The position numbers and the translations under genes were made by a program. Source: Hyphomonadaceae bacterium (GTDB lineage Bacteria; Pseudomonadota; Alphaproteobacteria; Caulobacterales; Hyphomonadaceae). From it: a DNA stretch of 50,170 nucleotides. The number at the start of each line of letters is the position of its first letter. Position 1 is the stretch's first letter. The stretch lies in contig JANQQC010000056.1 of NCBI GenBank assembly GCA_028285145.1, positions 1 to 50,170 on the forward strand, read 5' to 3'. Below, piece by piece: positions 1-9,482 of the stretch. Under the pieces are notes generated by a model. The model had not been told where the DNA came from. It saw nothing but the letters and a program-made list of their open reading frames with translations, and made no database searches.

Positions 1-2
1 CT

Positions 3-71
3 TCCGGATTTGATCCGCTCGCGCGCACCCCGGAATGGGAAGCGCGTTTTGAAGGCATGTCCGAGGACTAG
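3..71 (+). CDS. C-terminal fragment of an unidentified protein
   Basis: An open frame enters from the left edge and ends at the TAG at 69-71, giving 22 residues that finish in FEGMSED. The last four bases (CTAG, 68-71) are shared with the stop codon of the convergent aminopeptidase gene. The fragment is hydrophilic, and its codon use fits the neighbourhood, so it reads as the true end of a gene. The family cannot be told from so little sequence. Confidence 0.45.
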   Translation, partial: SGFDPLARTPEWEARFEGMSED

Positions 72-1432
72 CCGGCGTATCGCTGTTCCACCATCGCCCA
101 GACGGCGCGCAGCCCGCACGCCGCGCCGCCCTGTGGCCGACCATAGCGTCCCTTGCGCCACGCCCAGACATCCAGATGGACCCAGCGCGTCGTATCCACA
201 AACTCCTTCAGGAACAGTGCGGCTGTAATGGAGCCAGCCATCCGCCCGCCAGAATTCACAATGTCTGCGATCGGGCTTTTCAGGTCTTTTAGATAGGGAG
301 CCCAGAGCGGCATCCGCCACACCGGATCGCCCGTCGCGTTTGAGCCCTCTTCAATGCCAGCGGCGACCGCCTCATCATCTGTATAGAACGGCGCAAGGTC
401 CGGCCCGAGCGCCACTCGGGCGGCCCCGGTCAGCGTCGCAAAGTCGATGACGAGATCGGGCTCGCTCTCACAGGCCCGGGCCAGCGCATCCCCAAGAATA
501 AGACGGCCCTCAGCATCGGTATTATCGATCTCAACGGTCAACCCCTTGCGGCTGCTGAGCACATCGCCGGGCCGGAAGGCGTCTCCCGAGATCGCGTTTT
601 CGACAGCGGGAACATACAGCTTCAATCGCACAGGAAGGTTTGCCCCCATCACTAAACGCGCCAGCGCGACGGCATGAGCCGCCCCGCCCATATCCTTCTT
701 CATGATGCGCATGCCGTCACCGGGCTTGATGTTCAGTCCGCCTGAATCAAAGGCAACGCCCTTCCCGACAATGGCGAGCTCGGGATGGTTCTCCTCCCCC
801 CAGCTCAGCTCCATGATCCGTGGGGCCGCCTCTGCCGCCCGGCCGACCGCGTGCACCATCGGATAGTTTTCGTCGAGCAACGCATCGCCCGTCACAACGG
901 ATAATGACGCCCCGAACGCCTCTGCCATTTGCGAGATTTCTCCCTGGATAGCGGCCGGACCCATATCGGCGGCGGGGGTGTTGACCATGTCCCGCAGAAT
1001 GCGGATGGCCTCCGCCTCCCGGCTGAGTTCGTCAGCTTCATCTTGCGGCACAACCAGTCTGGGCGGAGACGATGTCTCGGCCAAATACTTCTGGAAACGG
1101 TAGGCCCCGTCGGCCCATCCAGCCGCGATCTGTGACATCGGATACGATGCAGGAGCTTTCTCAACGGCGAACGATCCATCCGTCAGTGCACCCGAAAGGC
1201 GCGCCACGGCGAGCGCGTCGCGGCCATCGCCCAGCCCGAACAGGACCCCGTCCAGACCGCCGTCTTCACCCACGACTTTCACGATCTGGCCCGGCTCGCC
1301 CTTGAAACCAAGCGCAGCCGCATGGGCTTCGACTCGAGGCGGCAAGACATCGCCGCGAGCGCCCCAACTGTCCGTACTGAAGAGGTAAAGCGGGAGCGCG
1401 CCGCTGGCATCTGTGGTGAAGGCATCGTGCAT
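68..1432 (-). CDS. Leucyl aminopeptidase family protein (M17)
   Basis: A cytosolic M17 metallopeptidase that would release N-terminal residues from peptides. The C-terminal catalytic domain carries the two diagnostic segments: KGVAFDSGG from about residue 224 (metal-binding Lys and Asp) and NTDAEGR at about 304-310 (metal-binding Asp and Glu, catalytic Arg). The N-terminal third is the divergent M17 cap domain. The start at 1432 is chosen because a GGAGG ribosome site lies just upstream; the frame itself is open further upstream. The result is 454 residues, slightly shorter than E. coli PepA (about 500). Its 3' end overlaps the gene on the left tail to tail, and its promoter faces tadD across about 100 bases. 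The family is certain; whether it is functionally PepA or a paralogue of the same fold is not. Confidence 0.93.
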   Translation of the reverse strand: MHDAFTTDASGALPLYLFSTDSWGARGDVLPPRVEAHAAALGFKGEPGQIVKVVGEDGGLDGVLFGLGDGRDALAVARLSGALTDGSFAVEKAPASYPMSQIAAGWADGAYRFQKYLAETSSPPRLVVPQDEADELSREAEAIRILRDMVNTPAADMGPAAIQGEISQMAEAFGASLSVVTGDALLDENYPMVHAVGRAAEAAPRIMELSWGEENHPELAIVGKGVAFDSGGLNIKPGDGMRIMKKDMGGAAHAVALARLVMGANLPVRLKLYVPAVENAISGDAFRPGDVLSSRKGLTVEIDNTDAEGRLILGDALARACESEPDLVIDFATLTGAARVALGPDLAPFYTDDEAVAAGIEEGSNATGDPVWRMPLWAPYLKDLKSPIADIVNSGGRMAGSITAALFLKEFVDTTRWVHLDVWAWRKGRYGRPQGGAACGLRAVWAMVEQRYAG

Positions 1433-1538
1433 CACTGCCTCCTTTCCTGAAAGGTTAAGATGCGTGCCGGTTTCGTTAACGCTTCCTTGACCGGGACAGG
1501 GCATCACAGAAGAGAGTTAGAATGACGGAGACGTATCG

Positions 1539-2462
1539 ATGTCACGGTCCAAATCAAGGCTCTTTGCCGCAAGTGCGCTGGCCGCCCTTCTGGCCGCGTG
1601 CGCCACTCAGGGCGAGCAGACAAGCGAGGATGTCGACGCCGCCATTGCGGATGCGCGCGCAGAAACGCTTCCGGCGAGCGCCGAAGAGATCGAGGCTGCC
1701 TCACGCACTGATCCATTGACCAGGGCCAATTTCTGGTCGGGTGAGTACGAAAAGAACCCGGCCAGTCTCGAAACGGCAATCGCCTTTGCAAGGTCCCTGC
1801 GCGAGATCGGCAGCCATGACCGGGCGGTCGATATCGCGACCCGAACAGCCGTGCTGCACCCTGACAGTGATGAGCTCATGCTTGTTCTCGGCCAATCCCT
1901 GTTGAGTCTGGGGCGAGATGCCGAGGCCATTGAAGCGCTGACCCGGGTTCATGTCATCAATCCGCTGAACGCTGATGCATATGCAGCGCGAGGCCTCGCG
2001 CTTGACCGCCGGGAACAGCATCTGGATGCGCAGCGCGCCTATATACGCGCGCTCGAACTTGAGCCCGGCCGCATTGCCACCCGGTCAAACTACGCGATGT
2101 CCCTCGCTCTTGTCGGAAATCTGGTCGGCGCGGAAAGCGCCTTGCGCCAGGCCTATGAAGAGACAGACAAGCGCGACACACGTGTCCGCGAGAACCTCGC
2201 CCTCATCCTCGGACTGCAAGGCCGTTTCGACGAGATGCGGGCGCTCAGCGAAAACAACGCTCCGGCGGCAGCACTGGAGACGAACGAAGCGCTCCTGCGC
2301 CGGATGGTGTCGCCCGGGCGAACCTGGGACTCACTTGGTGGCGCGGACTACTCTTCCCTGATCGAGGATGACCTCGAAGAAGAGGAAGAGTCATCCCCCG
2401 TCTCCACAGAAGAAGCAGAGCCAAAGGCCTCCGTCGGATTGCGCGGCTCACTCTCAGAATAG
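1539..2462 (+). CDS. tadD: TadD-like TPR lipoprotein of the Tad pilus system
   Basis: A 307-residue exported lipoprotein. The signal peptide ends in the lipobox LAAC (Cys at about residue 21), so it should be anchored in the outer membrane facing the periplasm. Residues of about 60-215 are helical and TPR-like, including the segment AYAARGLALDRR, and the tail is very acidic (runs of Glu and Asp near residue 280). TadD proteins act as pilotins or assembly factors for the Flp pilus secretin. The context supports the role: it converges with tadC across an 11-base gap. A GGAG site lies eight bases before the ATG. It sits on the opposite strand from the core pilus operon, so it must use its own promoter, in the 106-base gap shared with the aminopeptidase gene. 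Confidence 0.88.
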   Translation: MSRSKSRLFAASALAALLAACATQGEQTSEDVDAAIADARAETLPASAEEIEAASRTDPLTRANFWSGEYEKNPASLETAIAFARSLREIGSHDRAVDIATRTAVLHPDSDELMLVLGQSLLSLGRDAEAIEALTRVHVINPLNADAYAARGLALDRREQHLDAQRAYIRALELEPGRIATRSNYAMSLALVGNLVGAESALRQAYEETDKRDTRVRENLALILGLQGRFDEMRALSENNAPAAALETNEALLRRMVSPGRTWDSLGGADYSSLIEDDLEEEEESSPVSTEEAEPKASVGLRGSLSE

Positions 2463-2473
2463 GGCCTGTTTGA

Positions 2474-3427
2474 TCAGGCGCTCTGTGCGGTGATTTTAAT
2501 GTAGGCTGGTCCGAGGACGACGAGGAACAGGACAGGCAGGAAGAAAACGATCATCGGCACAGTCAGCTTCGCTGGCAGAGCTGCCGCCTTCTTTTCCGCC
2601 TCGGACATACGCATGTCGCGGTTTTCCTTCGCCATGACGCGCAGGGCATCACCAAGAGGCGTACCATATCGCTCGCCCTGAACCAGCGCCATACAAACGG
2701 ATTTCACCCCTTCATGAGGCGTGCGTTTGGCAAGATTTTCATAGGCCATGCGGCGCTCGGGCAGATAGGACAGTTCAGCAACCGTCATCTGTAGCTCTTC
2801 GGCGAGTTCTGGCGATGCACCACCAATCTCGGCCCCGACCTTTGCGAAAGCCATTTCGATGGACATGCCTGACTCGACACAGATCAGCATCATGTCCAGC
2901 GCATCGGAGAAGGCCTTCATCACCGATTTCTGCCGGTTCTGCGCAACGTTGGAAACGTAAAGGTTTGGCGCATAGAAGCCGGCGGCCGCACCAAACAGGA
3001 TCGAGGAGTACTTCATCATCGGCTGAAAGCCGAAATCGTTCACAAAGAAAATGTAGAAGAACACGACCCCGGCAAACACGAACGGCATTGTGAAACGCGC
3101 GAAGTAGAATGCCGCGATGGGACCTGGACCACGGAAACCCGCCTGAAGCAGCTTATCCTCGATATTGGGGTCTTCGAGCGCCTTCTTCAGATTGAATTTC
3201 TCTGTAATCGTATTCGCTACGCCCTTGGACTCACGCTTCAGACCACGCTGTTCAAGTTCCGCGCGGCTTTGCCGCCGCAGCTTCTCTCGCTGATCTGCAA
3301 CAGATTTGAGACGCGCTTCGAGCTTGTCACCCCGCAGGGCCGGCAACATGACGGACGTTACCGTCGCGAACATGGCAACCGCCGCGAGAAGGGCGGCAAG
3401 CGATGCGGGTGAAAGCAAACCTTCCAT
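2474..3427 (-). CDS. tadC: TadC, inner-membrane platform protein (GspF family)
   Basis: A 317-residue type II secretion F-domain protein. There is one membrane segment at the N-terminus (about residues 8-28), a basic cytoplasmic stretch, a central hydrophobic pair (about 105-150), the GspF-like helical domain with the run SDALDMMLICVESGMS, and a final hydrophobic hairpin near residues 290-310. TadC pairs with TadB as the inner-membrane platform on which the CpaF ATPase extrudes or retracts Flp subunits. It is the last gene of the leftward pilus operon, nine bases downstream of tadB. Length and topology are normal for the family. Confidence 0.95.
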   Translation of the reverse strand: MEGLLSPASLAALLAAVAMFATVTSVMLPALRGDKLEARLKSVADQREKLRRQSRAELEQRGLKRESKGVANTITEKFNLKKALEDPNIEDKLLQAGFRGPGPIAAFYFARFTMPFVFAGVVFFYIFFVNDFGFQPMMKYSSILFGAAAGFYAPNLYVSNVAQNRQKSVMKAFSDALDMMLICVESGMSIEMAFAKVGAEIGGASPELAEELQMTVAELSYLPERRMAYENLAKRTPHEGVKSVCMALVQGERYGTPLGDALRVMAKENRDMRMSEAEKKAAALPAKLTVPMIVFFLPVLFLVVLGPAYIKITAQSA

Positions 3428-3436
3428 CGTGCTCCC

Positions 3437-4468
3437 CTAGATCTCGAAATTGATCATGCGGCGCATGACCATGATACCGGTAAACATAAGACCTGCCGCA
3501 CCAGCGAGAATCATGTGTCCGGTGGAGGTGAGCCAAAGCTCTGAAATGTATTCAGGCGTTGTTGCATAAACCATCCCGCCAACCGCGAAAGGCAGCGACG
3601 CAATGATCATCGCGGAGGCTTTCGCCTCAGATGACATGGCCTTGATCTTCTCACGCATCATCTTCCGAGAACGGATAATATTGGATAGGTTGCCAAGCGC
3701 CTCGGACAGGTTCCCGCCAGACTTTGCCTGGATCGTCAAAACAATGACGAAGAAGTTCACTTCAGGCAGCGGAACACGCTGGTAGAATTTCTGGAGAGAC
3801 CGTTCCACCGATGTCCCCATGGCAATATTATCCGTAAGCGTCTCGAATTCTTCTCCGAGCGGCGCAGGGCTTTCCTTTGCGATAATACGAAGACATTCCG
3901 TCAGCGGAAGGCCGGACTTCACACCCCGGACGATCACATCGATCGCGTCCGCAAACTGGTTGGTCATTTTCTTCGCGCGCATCTTTGCCAGCATACCAAG
4001 AACCCAGCGCGGCAGTCCGAAGAACCCGGCGATACCCGCCGCAATCATGATGAATGGGCCAGGAATGAAGATGCCTCGTACACTTGCGCCGGTCACCCCT
4101 GCCCCCGACAGGAAGACAAGGACCGCGCCAGCAAGCCCCGAGATCGCGCAAATGATCCAGAATGCGGATACCGGAAGATCCAGACCTGCCTGACTGATCA
4201 AGCTAGCTGTGTCTTTTGGAATGAGCGAGCTCTGGCGCTGCTTGCCCTCCTTGCGGAGTTGATCCAACATTTGCTGGGTCTGGCGGCTGCGCTTTTGAAC
4301 ATCAGCGTCACCGCCCCGGCGCTTGGTGGACTTCTGCTCGCCGCGCCCAATCTCCCGGGCGCGCTTGGCGGCTGCACCGCCGCCAGAACCGGTCATGGCG
4401 AGACCAACACCCACAACGGCGAGGAAACAGAGCCCGCCGAACAGGTAGATCATCATGGACTCGTTCAC
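3437..4468 (-). CDS. tadB: TadB, inner-membrane platform protein (GspF family)
   Basis: A 343-residue partner of TadC. An N-terminal membrane helix (about residues 6-26) is followed by a very basic cytoplasmic loop, two membrane helices (about 100-150), the GspF domain (including ADAIDVIVRGVKSGLP) and a C-terminal hydrophobic hairpin. The ATG overlaps the stop codon of cpaF by four bases (4465-4468), which implies translational coupling. Family knowledge places TadB/TadC as the rotor or platform coupled to CpaF. Confidence 0.95.
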   Translation of the reverse strand: MNESMMIYLFGGLCFLAVVGVGLAMTGSGGGAAAKRAREIGRGEQKSTKRRGGDADVQKRSRQTQQMLDQLRKEGKQRQSSLIPKDTASLISQAGLDLPVSAFWIICAISGLAGAVLVFLSGAGVTGASVRGIFIPGPFIMIAAGIAGFFGLPRWVLGMLAKMRAKKMTNQFADAIDVIVRGVKSGLPLTECLRIIAKESPAPLGEEFETLTDNIAMGTSVERSLQKFYQRVPLPEVNFFVIVLTIQAKSGGNLSEALGNLSNIIRSRKMMREKIKAMSSEAKASAMIIASLPFAVGGMVYATTPEYISELWLTSTGHMILAGAAGLMFTGIMVMRRMINFEI

Positions 4469-5946
4469 TCGCCAGCCTCCAGCCTGTCCAGCGCCTTGGC
4501 GAGATCATTTTCGAGGTTGTAGTAGGTTGCCCGCTCCCAGAACTTCGGACGACCAATCCCGGTACCACGATGCTTGCCAGCGACGCTGCCGCTGTCATCT
4601 TCACCGTCAATCTCGAAGTTCATCACATCCTGAAGGACGATTGTGTCGCCCTCCATGCCCATGACCTCTGTCACGTTCATGATCTTCCGCGAGCCGTCGC
4701 GAAGACGGGATGCCTGCACCACGACATCGATCGAACCGACAATCATTTCACGGATTGTGCGTGCGGGGAGAGCAAAGCCGCCCATCGTGATCATCGACTC
4801 AACCCGTGACAGTGCTTCGCGCGGGCTGTTGGCGTGCAGCGTTCCCATGGAGCCGTCGTGACCCGTGTTCATTGCCTGCAGCAGGTCAAATGCCTCAGGA
4901 CCACGAACCTCGCCAACGATAATCCGTTCAGGACGCATCCGCAGACAGTTCTTTACGAGCTCGCGCATCGTGACTTCGCCCGACCCCTCAATGTTTGGCG
5001 GGCGGGTCTCAAGGCGCACAACATGAGGCTGCTGGAGCTGGAGTTCGGCGGAGTCTTCACAGGTGATGACGCGTTCGCCGGGATCAATAAAGCCCGTGAG
5101 ACAGTTGAGAAGTGTGGTTTTTCCTGAACCTGTACCGCCGGAGATCAGGACGTTGCACCGAGAATGCCCGATAATGCGCAGCACTTCGGCCCCAGAAGGT
5201 GAAATGGATCCGAAGTTCACAAGATCGTTGAGCTTGAGCTTGTCCTTCTTAAACTTTCGGATGGTAAGCGTTGGGCCGTCAATTGCGAGCGGCGGCGCGA
5301 TAACGTTCACACGCGAGCCATCCAGAAGACGCGCGTCACAAATTGGCGAACTCTCATCAACACGGCGGCCAACCTGGCTCACAATACGCTGACAGATGTT
5401 CATCAGCTGCGAATTGTCGCGAAACCGAATATTGGTTCGTTCGATCTTGCCGTTGACTTCGATGTAGGTCGTGTCAGCACCATTGACCATGATATCAGCG
5501 ATGTCGTCGCGAGCGAGCAGCGGCTCCAGCGGGCCATAACCCAGAACATCATTACAGATATCATCGAGCAGTTGTTCCTGCTCGGAGATCGACATCACAA
5601 CATTCTTGATACTGATGATTTCAACAACAATATCGCGAATCTCGTCACGGGCGCTCTCGGGGTCGAGCTGTGCGAGCTGCGACAGGTCGATCGTGTCGAT
5701 CAGCGCATTGAAGATGGTCGACTTGGTCTCGTAATACTGAGACGAGCGATCGTCGATGCGCAGCGTCGTCTCCTCGGCCGGCTTGGGCGGCTTAACCTTG
5801 ACGGGCTTCGCCTCAGGCGCAGCTTCCGCCTTTGGTGGCTCGGGCTTTGGTGGTGGCGGCGCGGCCTTCGCAGCCGGCTTGGGCTGCGGTTTTGCCGCCG
5901 GCTTTGGCGCTCCCGTTGGCGCAGATGTGCGTTTGCCGAATGCCAT
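4465..5946 (-). CDS. cpaF: CpaF/TadA secretion ATPase
   Basis: A 493-residue hexameric ATPase of the GspE/VirB11 superfamily that powers Flp pilus assembly from the cytoplasm. The first 60 residues are a Pro/Ala/Lys-rich linker, as in many alphaproteobacterial CpaF proteins. The ATPase core holds the Walker [10 protein letters not shown] at 270-278, the Asp-box-like [10 protein letters not shown], the Walker B-like [12 protein letters not shown] and the His-box segment [12 protein letters not shown]. It lies 18 bases downstream of cpaE and overlaps tadB by four bases. All catalytic signatures appear intact. Confidence 0.97.
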   Translation of the reverse strand: MAFGKRTSAPTGAPKPAAKPQPKPAAKAAPPPPKPEPPKAEAAPEAKPVKVKPPKPAEETTLRIDDRSSQYYETKSTIFNALIDTIDLSQLAQLDPESARDEIRDIVVEIISIKNVVMSISEQEQLLDDICNDVLGYGPLEPLLARDDIADIMVNGADTTYIEVNGKIERTNIRFRDNSQLMNICQRIVSQVGRRVDESSPICDARLLDGSRVNVIAPPLAIDGPTLTIRKFKKDKLKLNDLVNFGSISPSGAEVLRIIGHSRCNVLISGGTGSGKTTLLNCLTGFIDPGERVITCEDSAELQLQQPHVVRLETRPPNIEGSGEVTMRELVKNCLRMRPERIIVGEVRGPEAFDLLQAMNTGHDGSMGTLHANSPREALSRVESMITMGGFALPARTIREMIVGSIDVVVQASRLRDGSRKIMNVTEVMGMEGDTIVLQDVMNFEIDGEDDSGSVAGKHRGTGIGRPKFWERATYYNLENDLAKALDRLEAGE

Positions 5947-5964
5947 GGTGGCCCAGCGCCTCCC

Positions 5965-7347
5965 CTACTTGCCCAAGAGCTTCTGAATCAGGCTCTTCGG
6001 CGCAGCTTGAACAGTCCGGCCAGTTAACGTGGACGCCAGGTGATCAAGAGCCAGAGATGGTTTCGACTCCGGGTCCGCTTCCGACAGCATCTGACCATTA
6101 TTGGCCGCCGTGCCGAACAGCTGCGGATCGAATGGCAGGATAATGTCAGGCTCGACGCCGATTGCGCCTGCGAAATCCTTGATCGGGATTTCCGGTCGCT
6201 TCGGCACACCCGCCATGTTCATGACCACTCGTGGCGGCAAATCATTGGACCGTTCCGCCGCCAGACGATCAATCAGATTCTTGCCATTCCGAAGGGAGGC
6301 CAGGTCCGGCTGGCAGACGACGATAACGTCATTCGCCGCCATCAACGTATTCTCCATCCAGTCGCTCCAGAGGTGCGGCAGGTCGAGAACGACGAAGGGA
6401 ACATTTCGCCGAACCCCCTCAATGACCATGTCATAAGCATCGGTCGGAATCTCATGCGGGCGGTCGATCGTCGCCGGTGCCGTGAAGAGCGACAGGTGAG
6501 ACGTCGGTTTGGAGAGCAGTTTCTCGATGACTGTATCGTCGGCGCGATCAGGGTCTGTCAGCGCATCAAGGACAGTCTGTGCATTGTCATCGTTGAAATC
6601 GAGCGCCGTCGTCCCGAACGAAAGGTCAAGATCGACCAGCGTCGTGTTTACGCGAGCGTTCTCTGCCAGCGACCAGGCAAGGTTATGCGCAATGGTCGAG
6701 GCTCCAACGCCGCCCTTGGCTCCGATCACGCCAACCGTCCGTCCAAGGAAGGGCTGATCCGGATCTGCGAAAAGGGTCGCGATCGACTGGATAACCTGCA
6801 TCGGCTGAACGGGAGGGACGAGGTATTCGCTGACGCCACGCGCAACGAGCTGCCGATACAGCTGGATGTCATTCGTCGCACCAATGACCATCACTTCGAC
6901 GCCTTCCTCGCAGAACTCGGCAAGTGCATCGATCTGCTCGATCAACTCTGCCGATGGCGCGCGCGACTCAATCAAAAGAAGGTTTGGCGTCGGATTATCC
7001 TTGAGATGCTCCATCGCCGCCGGCAGACCGCCCTCCTGCACCTCAATGGTCGCGCGGCTGAGGCGGCGGTCACTGGCAACCCGGTCGATGGCCTGACGGG
7101 CATCATCACTCTCATAGAAGGCCAGCACAGTGATGGCCGGAATAGGGCGCTCTTCGAACTGGGCCGTCGGGCTTCCGAAGATCTGCTCTTCCGGCGAGAC
7201 ATCTGCGACCTCGGGAGGCAGATCTTCCACGACGTCCTCTTGCGGCGCAGCTTCACCGAAGATCGACTCACTCGCCTCCAGCGCCGTTTCGATATCTTCT
7301 TCGATATCGTCGTCGAATTGTTCAAAGAGTGCGTTCTTCTGAGACAT
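5965..7347 (-). CDS. cpaE: CpaE/TadZ pilus localisation ATPase
   Basis: A 460-residue MinD/ParA-type protein that positions the Tad pilus. The N-terminus is acidic and poorly conserved, followed by a receiver-like domain (about 70-190) and then the ATPase domain. Its deviant Walker A reads GAKGGVGAST (about 209-218): the signature Lys of the KGG is kept, while the usual second Lys is Ala, as in known CpaE proteins. The start is set at 7347 because a longer frame would overlap cpaD. This ATG leaves a 31-base gap and has an AGAGGG ribosome site. In Caulobacter, CpaE marks the pole for the secretin CpaC. Confidence 0.94.
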   Translation of the reverse strand: MSQKNALFEQFDDDIEEDIETALEASESIFGEAAPQEDVVEDLPPEVADVSPEEQIFGSPTAQFEERPIPAITVLAFYESDDARQAIDRVASDRRLSRATIEVQEGGLPAAMEHLKDNPTPNLLLIESRAPSAELIEQIDALAEFCEEGVEVMVIGATNDIQLYRQLVARGVSEYLVPPVQPMQVIQSIATLFADPDQPFLGRTVGVIGAKGGVGASTIAHNLAWSLAENARVNTTLVDLDLSFGTTALDFNDDNAQTVLDALTDPDRADDTVIEKLLSKPTSHLSLFTAPATIDRPHEIPTDAYDMVIEGVRRNVPFVVLDLPHLWSDWMENTLMAANDVIVVCQPDLASLRNGKNLIDRLAAERSNDLPPRVVMNMAGVPKRPEIPIKDFAGAIGVEPDIILPFDPQLFGTAANNGQMLSEADPESKPSLALDHLASTLTGRTVQAAPKSLIQKLLGK

Positions 7348-7378
7348 GGCGTTTGACCCTCTGGGTTCGTTCTCTTTG

Positions 7379-8062
7379 TTACTGACCAAGCGTGGCGTTG
7401 ACCGAACTGGCCGATTCGATTGCGTCACCAGCCTGATAGCGCTGCGTCTTGTCGTCGGAGCGCGTCGTATCGGTGGCAGTTATTTCTCGGTCACCGCGCA
7501 GATCAGCCGGATCGGCGATCATGGCCGCCAGGTTCGCATTCACAGCGCAACCGATGGTCGACAACTCGGCATTGTTCGCAACGTCAGACATGTCGATTTG
7601 CGACAGGAGCGGACAGTCCGGCGCGATGGCTTCGTACCGCTTGAAGGCAAGCATCATTGGAGCGGCCGCAACACCGTCGGCATCATAGGTGCGGACAGAA
7701 ACCTGATCGTATTCCACTCCGCGGGAGTGCGCGATGCGCCGGATGTCGGCGACGGATTTGAGCGCCTGCTGCGCGTTAGCGCCACCAGCTGGCGATGTGA
7801 CAATCAGCTCACCGCGACCAACATCCTCGTAACGGGACACGAAGTGCTCGACCGCGCGTTTGTCGACAGCGGTCAGACCGTTGCGCGTAGCTGGCAGGTC
7901 GACCTTGAGGACATCCGTGGTCATCTGGACAGAGGCCGGGTTCGTGTCGACAGGTGAGGTGTCGTAGTCCGAAATCGGCCCGTTTTGACAGCCGACAAGA
8001 GCGAGGGCTGCCGCACTAAGGCCAGCTGACAGGATGCGCTTTCGATACAACGGGAAGGTCAT
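7379..8062 (-). CDS. cpaD: CpaD pilus assembly lipoprotein
   Basis: A 227-residue lipoprotein. The signal sequence ends in the lipobox ALVGC (Cys near residue 25), followed by a soluble periplasmic domain with the CpaD-family pattern YDQVSVRTYDADG and a C-terminal CAVNANLAAMIADP segment. CpaD is thought to help the CpaC secretin assemble or insert in the outer membrane. It lies between cpaC (four-base gap) and cpaE. Length is as expected. Confidence 0.92.
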   Translation of the reverse strand: MTFPLYRKRILSAGLSAAALALVGCQNGPISDYDTSPVDTNPASVQMTTDVLKVDLPATRNGLTAVDKRAVEHFVSRYEDVGRGELIVTSPAGGANAQQALKSVADIRRIAHSRGVEYDQVSVRTYDADGVAAAPMMLAFKRYEAIAPDCPLLSQIDMSDVANNAELSTIGCAVNANLAAMIADPADLRGDREITATDTTRSDDKTQRYQAGDAIESASSVNATLGQ

Positions 8063-8066
8063 TCTG

Positions 8067-9482
8067 CTATTCCTCGATAAAGCCGACAGGTGCCTGATAG
8101 GCGGCTGGGTCTATGCGCTCGCCGCGGCTGTACATGTCGTTCAGTTTGCCGAACAAGAACGCTTCAAGATCAGATGCCAGCGAGTAACCGGCATCTGGCG
8201 AACGCAAGTCCGAAGGCTGGCTGGGGTCGACGAGATACGGCGTCACCACCACAACGAGCTCGGTTTCACTGTTCACGAAATCGCGGCTCTGAAACAGTGC
8301 ACCAAGGACCGGTACTTCATTGATACCCGGCAATTGGTCCATACCCTGACGGCTGGTGGACTGGATTAGCCCTGCAAGCATCATGGAAGAGCCAGACGGG
8401 ATCTCAACGGCGGAGGTTACCCGCCGCGTCGACAAGCCGGGAATCGTCAAGCCGTTGATGTTCACCGATCCCTGTGCGGACAGTTCCGACACCTCGGTGG
8501 AAACTTTTAAATGGATACGCCCTTCGGACAGAACGACAGGCGTGAAGGCGAGGCTCACACCAAATCTCTTGAACTCGATGCCCAGCCGCCCCTGATCATC
8601 CACAGACACCGGGATAGGAAACTCGCCACCCGCGAGAAAGTCTCCGGTCTCGCCCGAAATGGCGACAATGTTGGGTTCAGCCAGCGTGCGCGACAGGCCA
8701 ATCCGCTCCAGCGCACTGAAAGACGCATCAAGCGTCAGTTGCGGAACACCAGCCGCACGGTTCAACACAGCCGAGGCTGATCCGACAAGCCCGCCCTGCG
8801 ATCCGCCTGTGGCGTTGAAGCCAAGCACCGTCCCGATGGAACTGGTGATGTCGTCATTCACCGATGTACCGGTGAGATTGATGCCGAGCTGCTTGGTTAC
8901 GCCACGCTGCATTTCAACAATCTTCACGCGCAGGAGAACCTGATCCTTCGCAGCGATCTCGACAAGATTCAGAATGTCATCCATGCCGGTAGGTGCATAA
9001 AGTCCGATGATTTCCCGCACCTGGTCCATCTGGCTGGCATCATCGACAAAGCCGCTGACAAGCATCCTACCATTCGCTGACTCAACCTCGACCCGTGCGT
9101 CTGGGACGTGCTTTTTGATCAGCGCTTCCAACTCAGACGTCTTCAGCTCGACATTGAGATCGAGGTTGGCGAGTTGCCGGCCGCCCGCATCAAAGATGAT
9201 CGCATTGGTCTGACCGACGGAGACGCCGCGGAAAATGATCCGCTTTGAGGTCTGTACGACGGCATCCGCAATCGCCGGGTTGGTGATGACAACGTCCGAT
9301 GCTGGCGTTTCCAGCTCTACGACGGTCGACTTGTTCAGGCCAAGTTCGACACGTGTCGAGGCGTAGGAGCCGCCTGGGTCTGTGATCGTAACGCCCATCG
9401 GAGGAACACTCTGCGCCAAGGCCGGACCCACAAAGGCTCCGGCAAGCGCGATCGCACCAATGAGACGGCAAACAGGTGTCAT
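8067..9482 (-). CDS. cpaC: CpaC/RcpA outer-membrane secretin
   Basis: A 471-residue secretin for the Flp pilus. It has a Sec signal peptide with a likely cut after ALAQ (about residue 24), a pilus-assembly N-terminal domain (about 35-115), a BON-like domain (about 110-180), and the C-terminal secretin beta-domain. The latter contains FLAGGEFPIPV and the closing VVVVTPYLVDP. It overlaps the end of cpaB by four bases (9479-9482). Its N-terminal domain resembles the separate 125-residue protein at 11533-11910. Confidence 0.96.
   Translation of the reverse strand: MTPVCRLIGAIALAGAFVGPALAQSVPPMGVTITDPGGSYASTRVELGLNKSTVVELETPASDVVITNPAIADAVVQTSKRIIFRGVSVGQTNAIIFDAGGRQLANLDLNVELKTSELEALIKKHVPDARVEVESANGRMLVSGFVDDASQMDQVREIIGLYAPTGMDDILNLVEIAAKDQVLLRVKIVEMQRGVTKQLGINLTGTSVNDDITSSIGTVLGFNATGGSQGGLVGSASAVLNRAAGVPQLTLDASFSALERIGLSRTLAEPNIVAISGETGDFLAGGEFPIPVSVDDQGRLGIEFKRFGVSLAFTPVVLSEGRIHLKVSTEVSELSAQGSVNINGLTIPGLSTRRVTSAVEIPSGSSMMLAGLIQSTSRQGMDQLPGINEVPVLGALFQSRDFVNSETELVVVVTPYLVDPSQPSDLRSPDAGYSLASDLEAFLFGKLNDMYSRGERIDPAAYQAPVGFIEE

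Noticed and set aside
6040-7356. A 438-codon open frame on the plus strand opposite cpaE
   Set aside because: It is the mirror of a GC-rich gene with strong motifs on the other strand; composition is Arg/Leu/Asp-rich without domains, and it has no ribosome site.
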